From NCBI GenBank assembly GCA_963556495.2, contig OY747721.1, positions 11,534,649 through 11,598,648 of the forward strand: 64,000 bases of DNA, in the 5' to 3' direction. The notes under the pieces were generated by a model. That model worked only from the letters and a program-made list of their open reading frames with translations. It had not been told where the DNA came from and did not search any database. Both the position numbers and the translations under genes were made by a program. Positions 43,460 through 54,090 of this stretch are shown here, in pieces. The number at the start of each line of letters is the position of its first letter. The first letter of the stretch is position 1. The DNA comes from Valencia hispanica. Its lineage: Eukaryota > Chordata > Actinopteri > Cyprinodontiformes > Valenciidae.

Positions 43460-44275
43460 ATCTCTGTCAGAGCTGCAGCTTATGGACGTTCCCCTGGGGT
43501 TCTCCTTTGCTCCTCTCTTGGGGGATGCGGTCGGCCCCGCCCGGGTCCGCCTGGGGCTCTGGGGGTCCTTTGGACGTCTTGGCTCCGATCTCCTTCATGT
43601 CTGCATCGATTCCTGGGAGACGGATTGATGCCTGCTCAAACCAGCTATCGAACACTCTTATGGAGTAACCTTATATGCACCAGCATGCTCACACACACAC
43701 ATAGATGTGGGGTCTCTGGTGTTTACAGATATATTCTTGGGCTGAGGTTATCATTACTAGAGGTTGATTAATCGGTACCATGAGTTTTTCTGTGACATTG
43801 TTGTTGTATATTTATATCCATTTTTGTGTGATGTGGTTGTTTAGTTCTTAGTTCACGATGTTTGGTTTGTTTTGTCGATGTTCCTTTTTACTTTTTTGTT
43901 TTGTTTTTTCCCCTCTCTCTGCCGTCCTGTGGGTATGGAGGCAGACTTCAATGTTTTCCTGTGTTTTCTTTGTTCCCCTTCCTCTCTTGTATTTTCAACT
44001 CACCCTCTCTCATGACTTTTTGTTTCCTACCTCTCTTCTTCATCTTCTTTCTTTCTTCCCCTTAATTTTCCGTCTCCGGGTCCATAACATCAGGAAATAA
44101 AACCCCCAGCAATTCATAATAAATATTTTTCACACATATATCAAGTGGAGTACTCTAGCAAAAGTTGTACTGCTCCGCTTGTGAAAGTAAATCTGTTGGG
44201 CTTCTACTTGGTACTCGGACACAAATTCTGAGCTCCACACTGCCAAACAGGACACGTAAAAAAAAAAAAAAAAAA
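43460..44275. repeat. Partial inverted copy of the 24470-26890 repeat
   Basis: Reading the minus strand, it has ttacgtgtcctgtttggcag, accaagtagaagcccaacag, ggagtactccacttgatata, then the polypyrimidine/polypurine block and the MFDSWFEQ frame (43467-43655). This is the same order as 24476-25130 on the plus strand. The GC-rich core beyond is mostly missing. An A17 run adjoins its end (44259-44275). Confidence 0.7.
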
Positions 44276-44664
44276 GCTGCAGCTTATGGCACACTGATTG
44301 TAAATGTTTTTTCTATGGTAAAAATGAATACAAACGGGTGAGCTTGGAAGAAGCCTTCATCCCTTTTACTAGCATGTATTGTCGAGAGAAATTATGGGAA
44401 TCCAAACTTACTGTAAGAAACATTACCATGATAACCAGTCATTTATATAAACCAGGACAACCCATAGAGAGCATCATTAATCATTTACACAAATGATCTA
44501 ACATTACCAGCTTACATTAGATCAAGATTTGTCATGATATTCAAGTATCAGACCTCAAGTCGAATATAAGGCTTAAGGTTTTTAAAAGCAACTGAAATTA
44601 GAAGTCTTGGTTTTTACAGTTTAACTGCAACTTGAGTTTAATCCACAGACTGGAGTCCTCATCT

Positions 44665-45205
44665 CTGCCTGATATATAAAATCCTAAAATGTAACAACAG
44701 GATTTTCTTTTTACCCTTTTTACCATCATAGTCCATGAAGACTCCTGTCTAACTTCATCTGTCAGCCTATACATCACCAAAGCAAACAAAAATGGGCTTG
44801 GGGCCAATCCCTGATGCAGTCCCACTAACCCTTGAACTCTTCTGTCACTCCCACAGCACACCTCACTGCTGCCTTACACCTCTCATACATGTCCTGCACC
44901 ACTCTAACGTACTTCTCGGCCACTCCAGACCTCCTCATGCAATACACAGCTCCTGTCTTGAAACCCTGTCATATGTCTTCTCTAAATCACAATCCAGTTC
45001 TTGCTGTTCTTGTCTGTACTTCACCATCAGCATCCTTAAAGCAAAAACTGCATCTGTAGTACTCTTTCTTGGCATGAAACCTTACTGCTGCTCACAACTG
45101 CTTACTTCTGACCTAAGCCTAGCTTCCACCACTCTTTCCCACAGCTTGCATGACTCATTAGCTTTATTGCTCTGTAGTTGGCACAATTCTGTACACGCAG
45201 GGTAA
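44665..45205 (-). mobile_element. RTE-type LINE reverse-transcriptase fragment
   Basis: The minus strand holds GLVGLHQGLAPSPFLFALVM and RLTDEVRQESSWTMM, matching the (L)HQGSALSPFLF..VMDRLTDE(V/I)R..PWTM motif of RTE-clade RTs. Further pieces upstream in other frames (AVFALRMLMVKYRQEQQELD; YDRVSRQ) fit the FVDLEKAYDRV region. Stops and frameshifts show decay. Confidence 0.7.
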
Positions 45206-45210
45206 AAAAG

Positions 45211-45743
45211 GTTAAAGCTACATTGTGTAAGAACTTCTCCCATCTAGCAGTGAATCAACCAACTGAATATTACGTTCTAGCCCCACCTCTCACCCCCCCA
45301 TTCCGAGCGAGTTTTAACTCCTACGGTGGACGTTCCATGCCAAGGTTAACATGGCTACGACTTCGTCCAGTGTTCCTTCCAGTGATGGAAGAAAACTACA
45401 TTGCATTTAGTTATATAGTCAGACGTCTGCCGCGTCGCGAGTAGACAATCTTCCTCTGGCATTCGTCACGGTGCAACTGAGTGTAGACAAAGCGCGAAAG
45501 GCGGAGCTAGAATTTCCAGGAATGTCCCTCGTTGGCGAATGTATTTCAAAGATGGAGGCTCAACATGGATTCAGCCATTCACGTGACTCGCGCGTTTGTA
45601 TTCTGAATAGCAGATTATTTACTTACGAGAATACTTTAATTAGTAGGTGGAAGTAATTACACATGAATGAGCACATATTTTTGAAAGAACAAAGGGTTTT
45701 TTGCTAAGAATTAAATCAAAAGAATACACAATGTAGCTTTAAC
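45211..45743. mobile_element. MITE with perfect 19-bp terminal inverted repeats
   Basis: The left end gttaaagctacattgtgta (45211-45229) is the exact inverse of the right end at 45725-45743. The 533-base interior has a GC-richer centre (gtctgccgcgtcgcgagtag) and open frames without known domains. It ends only 65 bases before the next exon boundary at 45808, i.e. just inside the intron at the donor side of the S4-S5 exon. Confidence 0.8.
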
Positions 45744-45807
45744 TGAGTAAAAACACACACAGAAAACTTCAGATTGGACTATTTAGACTTTCGCTTCTCT
45801 GACTTAC

Positions 45808-46009
45808 CTATCTCCCAGGTTTCAGTGGTCTCTATTTCTTTGCGACCAATCATGTACCAGATGCAGGCCATCCAGTGAGCCAACAGGGCGAACACAGACA
45901 TCAGTAAGGTCAGCACCATGGCGCTGTACTGAGAGTACCGGTCAAGCTTCTGAAGAAGTCGAAGGAGACGCAGAAGACGGACTGTCTTCAGCAGGTGGAC
46001 TAAAGAGGT
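45808..46009 (-). CDS. kcnh4: kcnh4 coding exon: S4 voltage sensor and S5
   Basis: A 202-base exon, acceptor gtactgtttag and donor gatag|gtaagt. It reads [20 protein letters not shown] (S4, with Lys/Arg every third position), [40 protein letters not shown]. This is the charged voltage-sensor helix and S5, typical of the ELK group. It enters in phase 0 and leaves in phase 1. It is not visible as a Met-started frame and was found by following the splice sites. Confidence 0.92.
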
Positions 46010-46172
46010 CTAAACAGTACAGAAATTTAAAAATGTCATGCCCTATTCCACCCATGTCGTCAAACTTGATTTTATCAATTGGTTAAGCAAGATTTGCTGT
46101 AGACAAACCGGCATGGATCAACTATAGGATTCTGGAGAAGTGCAAGTCTGAAAATGTGGTTGTAATACTCAC

Positions 46173-46330
46173 CACTGTGATGTTGAAGGCATAGAGTAGG
46201 TCAAAGGGCAAGGCAGCCACCAGGTCAACAAAGAACCAAGTGGTGGCATAGTGAATGCAAATGGAGCGTGCCTTGTACACCACCTGACCCGACTGGCTCA
46301 CATAGGTGGTACGAAAGTTCAGGATAATGT
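46173..46330 (-). CDS. kcnh4: kcnh4 coding exon: end of S2, S3
   Basis: A 158-base exon, acceptor gtaatttcag and donor acagtg|gtgagt. It reads [65 protein letters not shown] and the S3 ALPFDLLY match ELK channels. The first codon's G comes from the previous exon. It leaves in phase 0. Confidence 0.92.
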
Positions 46331-46806
46331 CTGAAATTACAAAGTTATGGTCACCCTACTGACTGACAGCCATGTCATGGTGATTGCTAAAACATTCAAA
46401 GTGACAGAAGACACAGTCAAGACAGAAATTATGCAAAAATCAAACTGGAGCCCAACACAAAATTATAACCTGCATGTATCAAGAAAAGTGTACCCCTGTT
46501 AAAGTTCTTCAGGTAACCCACAGGTTTTCAGTCTGAGCACTTACTAAGCCATTCTAATGCCCTAAGTTTCTTTAGCTGAAGCCGTTCTTTCATGTTTTGG
46601 ATGCTTCATATTAAATTCAATAAATAAATGTCACATTAGATAGTTTTGAAATTATTTAACATGGAATATGAAAATAGGATTTTAACAGGGGTGTGTAGTT
46701 TTTAGAGCCTCTTCATTTTGGAAATTATATGACAAAAGTTTACAATCTCAAGACAAATCCTGAAATCTTCCTATTTTATAGTAATTGTTTTTCATTGTTT
46801 ACTTAC
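46331..46806 (-). other. kcnh4 intron (476 bp)
   Basis: Short intron with donor gtaagt at 46801-46806. No repeat or coding pattern is recognised. Confidence 0.8.
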
Positions 46807-47047
46807 CAATAATAAACAGCATTTCCACTAAGATGTCACTGACGATGGTGGAGCGAGAAGCAGGGATAGAGTCATCGTGCGGAGAGAAGCTGACGTTGTA
46901 GGGTACAGTGACAGCCACATAGAAGGTTGCCAGCAGGATGAGCCAGTCCCACAGGGCCTTTGATACACTGTAGTGGAGCAGGATGAAGCGTGACTTCTGC
47001 ACTGCTGCCACCTTGTACTCTGGTACAGAGGACTTGTCTGCCATGGA
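46807..47047 (-). CDS. kcnh4: kcnh4 coding exon: post-PAS linker, S1 and start of S2
   Basis: A 241-base exon, acceptor gtcacacag, reading [60 protein letters not shown] and ..[12 protein letters not shown]. The SVPEYKVA and HYSVSKA(L/I)WD segments match KCNH4 closely. The Met at 47044 is internal, not the start, because the frame joins upstream exons in phase 0. Confidence 0.92.
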
Positions 47048-47271
47048 CTGTGTGACAGAAGGATCAGACTACTTTTAAACGGTTTGAACAGCAATAATTT
47101 AAGGTAATGGGTTAGACATGAATTATTTACAAGCATTGTCAGAAAACTGTGACTGACTAAAACTTTCCTGTTCGTGCAACACAAAATGTACGTTTAACTG
47201 TTTTGTTTTTTTAAGGAATCTGGACTGGATTTCATCTTCCCTTGTTAAAACTAAGTCATAAACCTTTTTAA

Positions 47272-47555
47272 GGCAAGGCAAGGCAATTTTATTTGTATTG
47301 CACACTTTCAACAGCAAGGTAATTCTAGGTAATTTACATTATTTGGGGATAAAATAAAAATATCAGTAAAACAAAGACAAACCATATAAAGTAAAAACAG
47401 CAATAAAGCAAGAAGCACACACAAAACATGATACATGATAACATCACTCAAAAGCAGCTCTAAAGGGATTAGTTTTTAGTCGTGATTTAAAAGAAATCAG
47501 TGTTTCATCAGCTTTGCAGTTGTCTGGAAGTTTGTTCCAGATTAAGTGAGCAATT
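47272..47555 (-). mobile_element. 5'-truncated L2-type LINE (3' end only)
   Basis: aaggcaaggcaaggcaattt then tatttgtattgcacactttc and ...gtttttagtcgtgatttaaa aligns with 12447-12700 of the near-complete L2, including the (ggcaa)n tail. It covers only the 3' UTR and the last codons of the RT. Divergence is visibly higher than expected of a recent copy. Confidence 0.75.
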
Positions 47556-48285
47556 AGCAAGAATTTTAATGGGTTTTTTTGCATTAGGATGACCTTGTGT
47601 TTTCTTTTTTTGCATTAACTGATGCTAAACATCTCATTTTAAGTTTTTAATTATTGCATACATTTATTTAATATTCATATTATGTCCATTTATCCAGTAG
47701 TGAAAATTGTAGGGATTTCCTTCTGTTGTATCTGAGAAAGGTGCAAATGATAAGATTATTGATTATTGAATTGAAATAGTTTTGCATCATATATGGATTC
47801 ATTTTAACTAAACAAAGCAGCCTAATTTCTATTATTATTTGTTTGCCAGTGTCTAAAGATCGTACATTTTCTGCTATCTTAGCTAAAATTTTCATTGGGT
47901 ATGAATTTGATCTGTGCTCTGCTTCTCAGTGAAGCTTCAAATGACAGCTTTTAATAATCACCACTGCCTCTTCACATATGAAGCAAGCTGGATTTGAATA
48001 ATCTCATAAGATTGTTGAAACATCAGTTCAATGCTTTCAGGTGGAATACTGGACACTGAAGTTAGGAGCTGATTCAACTTAATTGATTTAACTTTTGGAT
48101 TTAGAGGTTTTGAATCAGACATAACAGAGCCTGCCTGCTTACACTGTTTAGTTAAACTGCAGAATCCTTCAGATTTAATAATTGGCCTAACTATAGTTAG
48201 ATCCTTGAAGCACACAAATAAAACAGTTTCTGGTAAAGTGGACAACAGGTCTTGCTCAGTGAAGGTAAATATTTAAAAGTATTAG
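47556..48285 (-). other. kcnh4 intron segment
   Basis: Part of the 14.3-kb intron (47048-61386) between two LINE pieces. AT-rich; nothing else recognised. Confidence 0.5.
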
Positions 48286-50955
48286 CCACTGGTATGGTAC
48301 TTGGGCCCATGCTTTTATCGTCTACAAGCTGCCACTTGGTCACATCGTTCATCAGTGCAATATCACTTTTCAATGCTACACTGATGATATCCAGTTGTAT
48401 ATATATCCACCAAACCCACAGATTCCCTTTTAGCCTCTTCCCTTTCTGGTTGTCTAAAGGACATAAAAACATGGCTATCTGCAAACATCATGCAACTGAA
48501 GTCTTACTTGTTGGAATACCATCTACATTAACCAATTCCCAAAAGCTCTCCCTCAGTGTGGAAAACACTCTTATCTATCCCTCTACTCTGGTATAGAGTC
48601 TAGGAGTCATCATGATAGCACTGTTTCATTTGAATCACAAATAAACACCATTAACAAATCTGGATACTACCATCTGCCAAACATCAACCAGCTTCGAACT
48701 CTTCTAAAGCGGGGCAAAAAAGTATTTGGCAGCCACTGACTGTGCAAGGTGTCTCACTTAAAAAGATGAAATAGATCTCTAATTTTATCATAAGTACACT
48801 TTAACTGTGAGAGACGGAATGTAAAAAAAAATACAGGAAATCAAATTGTAAGCTATGACTTTTAAAAAAATTTTTTGTATCATGGTGCAGAAAATAATAT
48901 TTTAGGACCTACAAACAAGCAAGAATTCTGGCCCTCACAGACCTGTTAATCCTTCTATAAGAAGCTCTTCTATCCTTCACTTGTTACCTGTATTAAGGGC
49001 ACCTGTTTGAAGTTATTATCTGTATAAAAGACACCTGTCCACACCTTCAAACAGTCAGACTCTAAACTTCACCATAGCCAAGACCAGAGAGTTGTCCAAG
49101 GACACCATGGTCAAGATTGTAGACCTGTCACACAATCTACAATAGGCAAGCAGCTTGGTGAGAAGAGATCGACTGTTGGAGCAATTAGTGGAAAATTGGA
49201 TAAATACAAGATGATTGAAAATGTCCCTCAATCTGGGGCTCCATGCAATATCTTACCTCGTGGGGTACACATGATCTTGAGAACAGTGAGGAAACAGGCC
49301 AGAACTTCACAGGAGGAACTGGTCAATGACCTGAAGAGAGCTGGGACCACAGTAACAAAGGTTACTAATAGTCATCATGGATCAAAATCCTTCAGTCTTC
49401 CTGCTTGGGCTAGCACATGTCCAGCTTACCTAAAGTTTACCATCTGGATGATCCAGAAGAGGATTGGGAGAATTTCATGTGGTCAGATGAGACCAAAATA
49501 GAACTTTTGGTTTAAACGCCACTCGCTGTGTTTGGAGGGGGAAGAATGCTGAGTTGCATCCCAAGAACAACATAACAAGTGTGAAGCATGGGGATGGAAA
49601 CATTGTGCTTTCGCGCTGCTTTTCTGCAAAGGGGACAAGATGACTGATCTGTATAAAGGAAAAGATGAATGGGGCCATATATCTTGAAATTTGGGGCTAA
49701 AACCTCCTTCCATCAGTGAGAGCCTCGAAGATGAAACGTGACTGGATATTCCAGCATGACAATGACCCCAAACACATCGCCAGGCAACAAAGAAGTGGCT
49801 ATGTAAAAAGTATTTCAAGTGGCCTAGTCAGTCTCCAGACCTCAATCCAATAGAGAATCTGTGTTTTAATGTCCGCTTTGCCCCGCTACAGCCCCGCTAC
49901 AGCCCCAAAACATCGCAGCTCCAGAGAAGATCTGCATGGAAGAATGGGCCAAAATACCAGCTACAGTGTGTGCAAACCTGGTGAAATCCTACAGGAAACG
50001 GTTGGCCATACTCATTGCCAACCAAGGTTACTTTACAAAGTATTGGAGTAAACTTTTGTCATCGACCAAATACCTATTTTCTGCACCATTATACAAATAA
50101 ATTCTTTAAAAATTATACAATGTGATTTCCTAGATTTTTTTAAACATCCTGTCTCTCACAGTGGAAGTGTACCTATGGTAAAAATTACAGAGCTCTCTCA
50201 TCTTTTAAGTGGGAAAACTTGGACAATCTGTGGCTGCCAAATACTTTTTTGACCCACCGTAACTCCTCAGTCAACCTCTATTCTGGTCCCCAACCTTGTT
50301 ACTTCCCGCATGGACTATTGCAATTCACTTATTCTTTGGTCTACCAAGCAAATCACTCCATAGACTGCAGCTTCTTCAGAACTCCACAGCTTGTATTATA
50401 TCCAGTGCCTCCCTTAAAGACCACATCAGTCCAACTCTTCATCAACTCCACTGACTTCCCATTACAGGATTAAGTTCAAAATCATCCGTTTCTCTTTCAA
50501 ATGCATCAATGACTTGGCTCTATCCTATTTCAGTGATCTCATTGACATCGTCTCTCCCTCCTGCTCTTTAAGATCTTCAACTGCCACCCAGCTGATCCTT
50601 CCTATTGCCTGTCTTACCACCATGGGTTACAGAGCTTTCAGTCGGTCTGCTCTCCAGATCTGGAACTAACTTCCACCGGATCTGTGAGACACAGACACTC
50701 TTACACTCTTCAAGTCCAAGCTTAAAACAATCTGTTTATCTGTTTAAACAACCCTACTCATTATGATCCCTAATCACTACCTTCTTTGACCACTACCTAC
50801 ATTTAATTTTTATCCACTTTATGTATGGTTTTATATACATATTCCAAGGTATCTATGCATGTTTTTATGATTTGTTTTTGTAAGGTGTCCTTGGTGTCTT
50901 TGGTTCGGAAAGGCGCCCTAAAATAAAATACATTATTATTATTATTATCACTACT
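48286..50955 (+). mobile_element. L2-like LINE fragment, split by a Tc1 transposon
   Basis: Left part (48286-48706): GMVLGPML and CYTDDIQLYI correspond to the GVPQGS.LGP and [10 protein letters not shown] motifs. Right part (50260-50955): SRMDYCNSLI, then HYRIKFKIIRFSFKCINDLA and ..SRSALQIWN, the RT C-terminal region, with a 3' end ttcggaaaggcgccctaaaa and an (att)n tail at 50933-50948. Several stops are present in both parts. The Tc1 element lies exactly between. Confidence 0.75.
48707..50259 (+). mobile_element. Near full-length Tc1-like transposon
   Basis: About 1.55 kb with long terminal inverted repeats (left cggggcaaaaaagtatttgg; right ccaaatacttttttgacccac). TA is adjacent to the right end. 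The transposase (about 49070-50060, plus) shows the HTH part [14 protein letters not shown], then a [14 protein letters not shown] segment (first Asp), [12 protein letters not shown] (second Asp) and [14 protein letters not shown] remains. In-frame stops at several points make it a pseudogene. Its ends match the deletion derivative at 39291-40366. Confidence 0.8.
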
Positions 50956-51789
50956 ACTTGAATTTTAAGCTTAATTTGTTAATTAAACAAAAAACAAAAA
51001 AGGACCCTTGACAAGCTGCATAAATGAATAACTTAGCATCCAGATGGTCACGAGGGGGATGGTTGCCACTATTAATGATAATCAAATGGACAGTGCTGCG
51101 CCAACGTTTTTGAAGAAACAGACTATTTAAATGTCAACACCCTCTCCTGTGCACTGACCGCTGATTGTTGAATAAAGCAGCAACTCAAGTGAAAACGATA
51201 CAGTGATGTTGGGACTAATCTCCGTGAGACAGCCTTCCATAGAGACGGCGGTAAGCCCTTTAAAAGTCTGTGGGTGAAACACCATAAAATGAGAAAATAA
51301 GAGCTGTGGTCAGTCAAGAGGGAACTCATTACAATTAAAGGGCTTGATAATTTCATACACAGCTGAGCTTTATCTCTCCAAGTGTCAGATGGCAGAGTTT
51401 AGTTCAGAGGTAGGGTTTCGTTTTTGGGGAAATTAGAACACATTCTCCCTTAAAAATGTACGATTCCCCATTAAAATGGCAGGCTCTTGTGATACAAAAA
51501 AAAGACATCAGGATAAATATTTTCAAAGCTCTTTTCAACCTTTACATAACATGCAGACAAATATCCTGTGCAACTTAACAGAAAAACAGCAGATTAACCC
51601 ACCAGTCACCAATTATACTAAATCTGCTTAAACTGAGCTACAGTTCAGGTACCCTTGTAGGATCTTCTTGACATGTGCTTGTTTGCATCCTGTAGCAAAA
51701 TCCATAGTTTGCAGAAAGTTGAACTGGATTGATGTTATCTCACCATACACATGTATCAGTAAGGAGAAAGTAACAACAAATTCAAGCAT
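50956..51789 (-). other. kcnh4 intron segment
   Basis: No transposon or coding pattern recognised between the two LINE fragments. Confidence 0.45.
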
Positions 51790-52515
51790 TTTGGTGGGTG
51801 GGGGTTATATTTGCCCCCCATCCCGGCTGGACTATTCCAACTCTTGCCATTATGGTATAAATAAAGCTACTCTGTCCAGACTTTAGCTTCTCCAAAATGC
51901 AGCACCAAAGTTCCTGACTGGAGCTGACAGAAGACAGCACATCCAACCTATACTTAGATCACTCCACTGGCTGCCCATTCAGTTTAGGAATTAATTTCAA
52001 AATATTGCTTTTTTCATTTAAATCTTTAACATCCTGGCACCTCCCTATCTGGTTGAGCTGCGTCATCCCTACCACCCTCCTCGTACTCTTCGGTCGGCAG
52101 ATCAGCTCATTCTCACCGTCCCTAAGACGCGTTGCAAGTCCCGAGGGGAGAGGGCTTTTTCTACCTGTGCCCCAAAGCTGTGGAACTCACTCCTCCCCTT
52201 GGTTAGACAAGCATCTTCCTTTGCTGTTTTCAAATCCCACCTAAAAACACATTACTTTTCCCTGGCTTTTCGCTCTTAAACTTGGTTTCTCCATTTTGTT
52301 TCATTTGGTCACTCTTTCTTGTGTTCGTGACAATCATTTCTCTAAGTGTATGCTTATATCAACTGTTACTGCCGTGTCTGTTTGTCCTTTTTTTAACTTC
52401 TTATTTTTAAATGTTTGCTATAACTTGTGTGGTTATTTTATTCATGTTTTAATGTACAGCGCTTTGGTTGGTTGTAATGCTGTGTTAAGGGCACTTTACG
52501 AATAAATTGTTATGG
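51790..52515 (+). mobile_element. LINE RT C-terminal fragment and 3' end
   Basis: Pieces in shifting frames: PAGLFQLLPLWYK-type (from LDYCNSLLYG..), a LHWLP(I/V)QFRI.FKILLF-type segment near 51965-52020, ..RSADQLILTVPKTRCKSRGE and AFSTCAPKLWNSLP near 52090-52200. It ends cgctttggttggttgtaatg ... gcactttacgaataaattgt with a tatgg tail. This is a second L2-like LINE, decayed, of a different subfamily from the 50260-50955 copy. Confidence 0.65.
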
Positions 52516-52591
52516 TATGGTCCATATTCATATTATAAACCATTTGAAAGCTGAGATTCTTTCAGGGGCAGCCTGGCCGGAGGGAGGTTTC

Positions 52592-53537
52592 CTGAACAGT
52601 CGGTCTGTTCTAGATCTGTGACCAGAACGTTTGTTTTTATACTCCAAAAGCAGCCACGGTTGAGCCACTGTCATGATCCTCCTGTGTGTCTGCTTGTGTA
52701 AGTCAGTACGCTTACATGCACAGCTAAATCAAGCTTTTTGGAGCAATCGGACTAAAGACTTCCCTCCTGCAGCGAGCCAAGTCCCAGTTTACATGTTACT
52801 CAGAAAATCTAATTATTGAAAGAAGTGTGCCGACCACCGCAACGGTAGGTGATGACATGCAACCCTTTGTGTGGCATTCTTCCGGTTCGCGTCACACACT
52901 CAGGGTAAACAAACACTTGTGGAAGAGAAGCCGACATAGTAAAAAAAATAGGATGATGACAATGCTGCTGCGCTGTACAATTGTTAAATTCTGTACTGTT
53001 TGATCGTATTACACGCTTCTTCTTCTACTAGCTTTTTTTGTTGATTACGGGGCTTCCGAACTCGTCATTTCCTGGAGGGGCAGGGCACAGCACCTGATAG
53101 CTCAGCTTCTCAAGGCGAGGGTATACATGCAGAGAAATTCGAATTTCTAACCGCATTATCTAGTTGCAGTACTCAAGCTTCTGAAACTCCAGTTCGGTTC
53201 GACTCCAGCTGGACTAAGGTGTATACATGCATTTTAAAAGTCTGATTTCAGTCGGACTAAGGCAATAATTCGAATTTCTCTTGCTGCATGTAAATATACT
53301 GACTGATTGATGACGCCCTTTCCTTTATAGATCTTTGTATGCGCTACTGGTGGTACTGCAGCTGCGAGTGATTAGCACTTTTCGCTGCTGCACTTGGTTC
53401 TGCAATCATCTATTATGATATTGTTTGCTAGGTGCTACCAGACATCATTAGCTCTCCTCTGCTTTGAAAGGAGGCCTTCCTTTCAAAGCAGAGGAGAGCT
53501 AATGATGTCACAGATCTAGAACAGACCGACTGTTCAG
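52592..53537. mobile_element. Composite inverted-repeat element with internal hairpin
   Basis: A 31-base sequence (ctgaacagtcggtctgttct then agatctgtgac) at 52592-52622 recurs exactly inverted at 53507-53537; the flanks outside continue with weaker similarity. Inside are further partly inverted blocks (caatcggactaaagactt versus cagtcggactaaggcaat) with ttacatgca / tgcatgtaaa near them, and a perfect hairpin at 53441-53509. The interior has no coding potential. Two non-autonomous elements may be nested. Confidence 0.55.
53441..53509. repeat. Perfect hairpin, 32-bp arms and 5-base loop
   Basis: gacatcattagctctcctct then gctttgaaagga (53441-53472) is followed by ggcct and by its exact inverse complement (53478-53509). 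No mismatch is seen in 32 pairs. Confidence 0.95.
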
Positions 53538-53639
53538 ACCTAACCTCACAGGGCTTCCAAATATAGGTCGCCTCAGCGCCAGACAGCTTGAGATATTTAT
53601 GGAAAAATTACATAAATAAAAAAACAACCTGATGTGGCA

Positions 53640-54090
53640 GAAAGTATATTAATTATGTTAAAGGTTAAGTCTCTTTGTTAACTGAGATATGCATTGTTAT
53701 GTTGAACCAACATGTGAGAGCTCATGGATACTTTCTGTGTCTTGGGTCACCAATATTGTTAGATGTCTGCATGCTGACTGAAGAACATCGGAACAACTCC
53801 ATTATCTGCACTCTGACCCAGAGCGTCTGAGTGGTGTCTTACTAACGAGGTTAAAAGTTATTCTATCTTACTGAAGACAGACACCTGTCTATGAAGGAGG
53901 AGTCTTAGTTTTGTTCATTTCTATATAGTAGGATGTTAGGATGGGGGTGCAGGTCAGTTACTGCCATGCTGTATGTGCTGAACTCCTTGTTGATCAACAA
54001 GCCGAATTAAAGCTCTTGAACTAAGAAGGAATCCTTTCTCATCCTTGTTAAATAATATTTCCATAATATTTTGGCGCCTACGTGGATCCC
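53640..54090 (+). mobile_element. LTR-like segment followed by a primer-binding-site-like motif
   Basis: The segment has promoter-like and R/U5-like features: tatatagtagg near 53922, gccgaattaaagctcttgaa, then ctcatccttgttaaataata, ending just before ttggcgcctacgtggatccc at 54071. A tggcgcc start right after an LTR is the usual primer-binding site of many vertebrate retroviral-type elements. No second LTR, gag, pol or env is seen nearby, and the left end is not clear. It is best read as the 5' LTR plus leader of a truncated element. Confidence 0.45.

Larger units (their letters stand above)
41962..45807 (-). other. kcnh4 intron (3.8 kb)
   Basis: Contains an inverted copy of the GC-rich dispersed repeat (43480-44275), an RTE-type RT fragment (44665-45205) and a MITE (45211-45743). 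The part at about 42490-42610 resembles an antisense piece of a DNA transposon (ttggttccagaacactttgg, gcccaaatcatcacccttcc). Otherwise AT-rich. Confidence 0.6.

Noticed and set aside
46807..47044. Met at 47044 as the start codon of a short channel
   Set aside because: The frame joins two upstream exons in phase, including half of a PAS domain, so the Met is internal.
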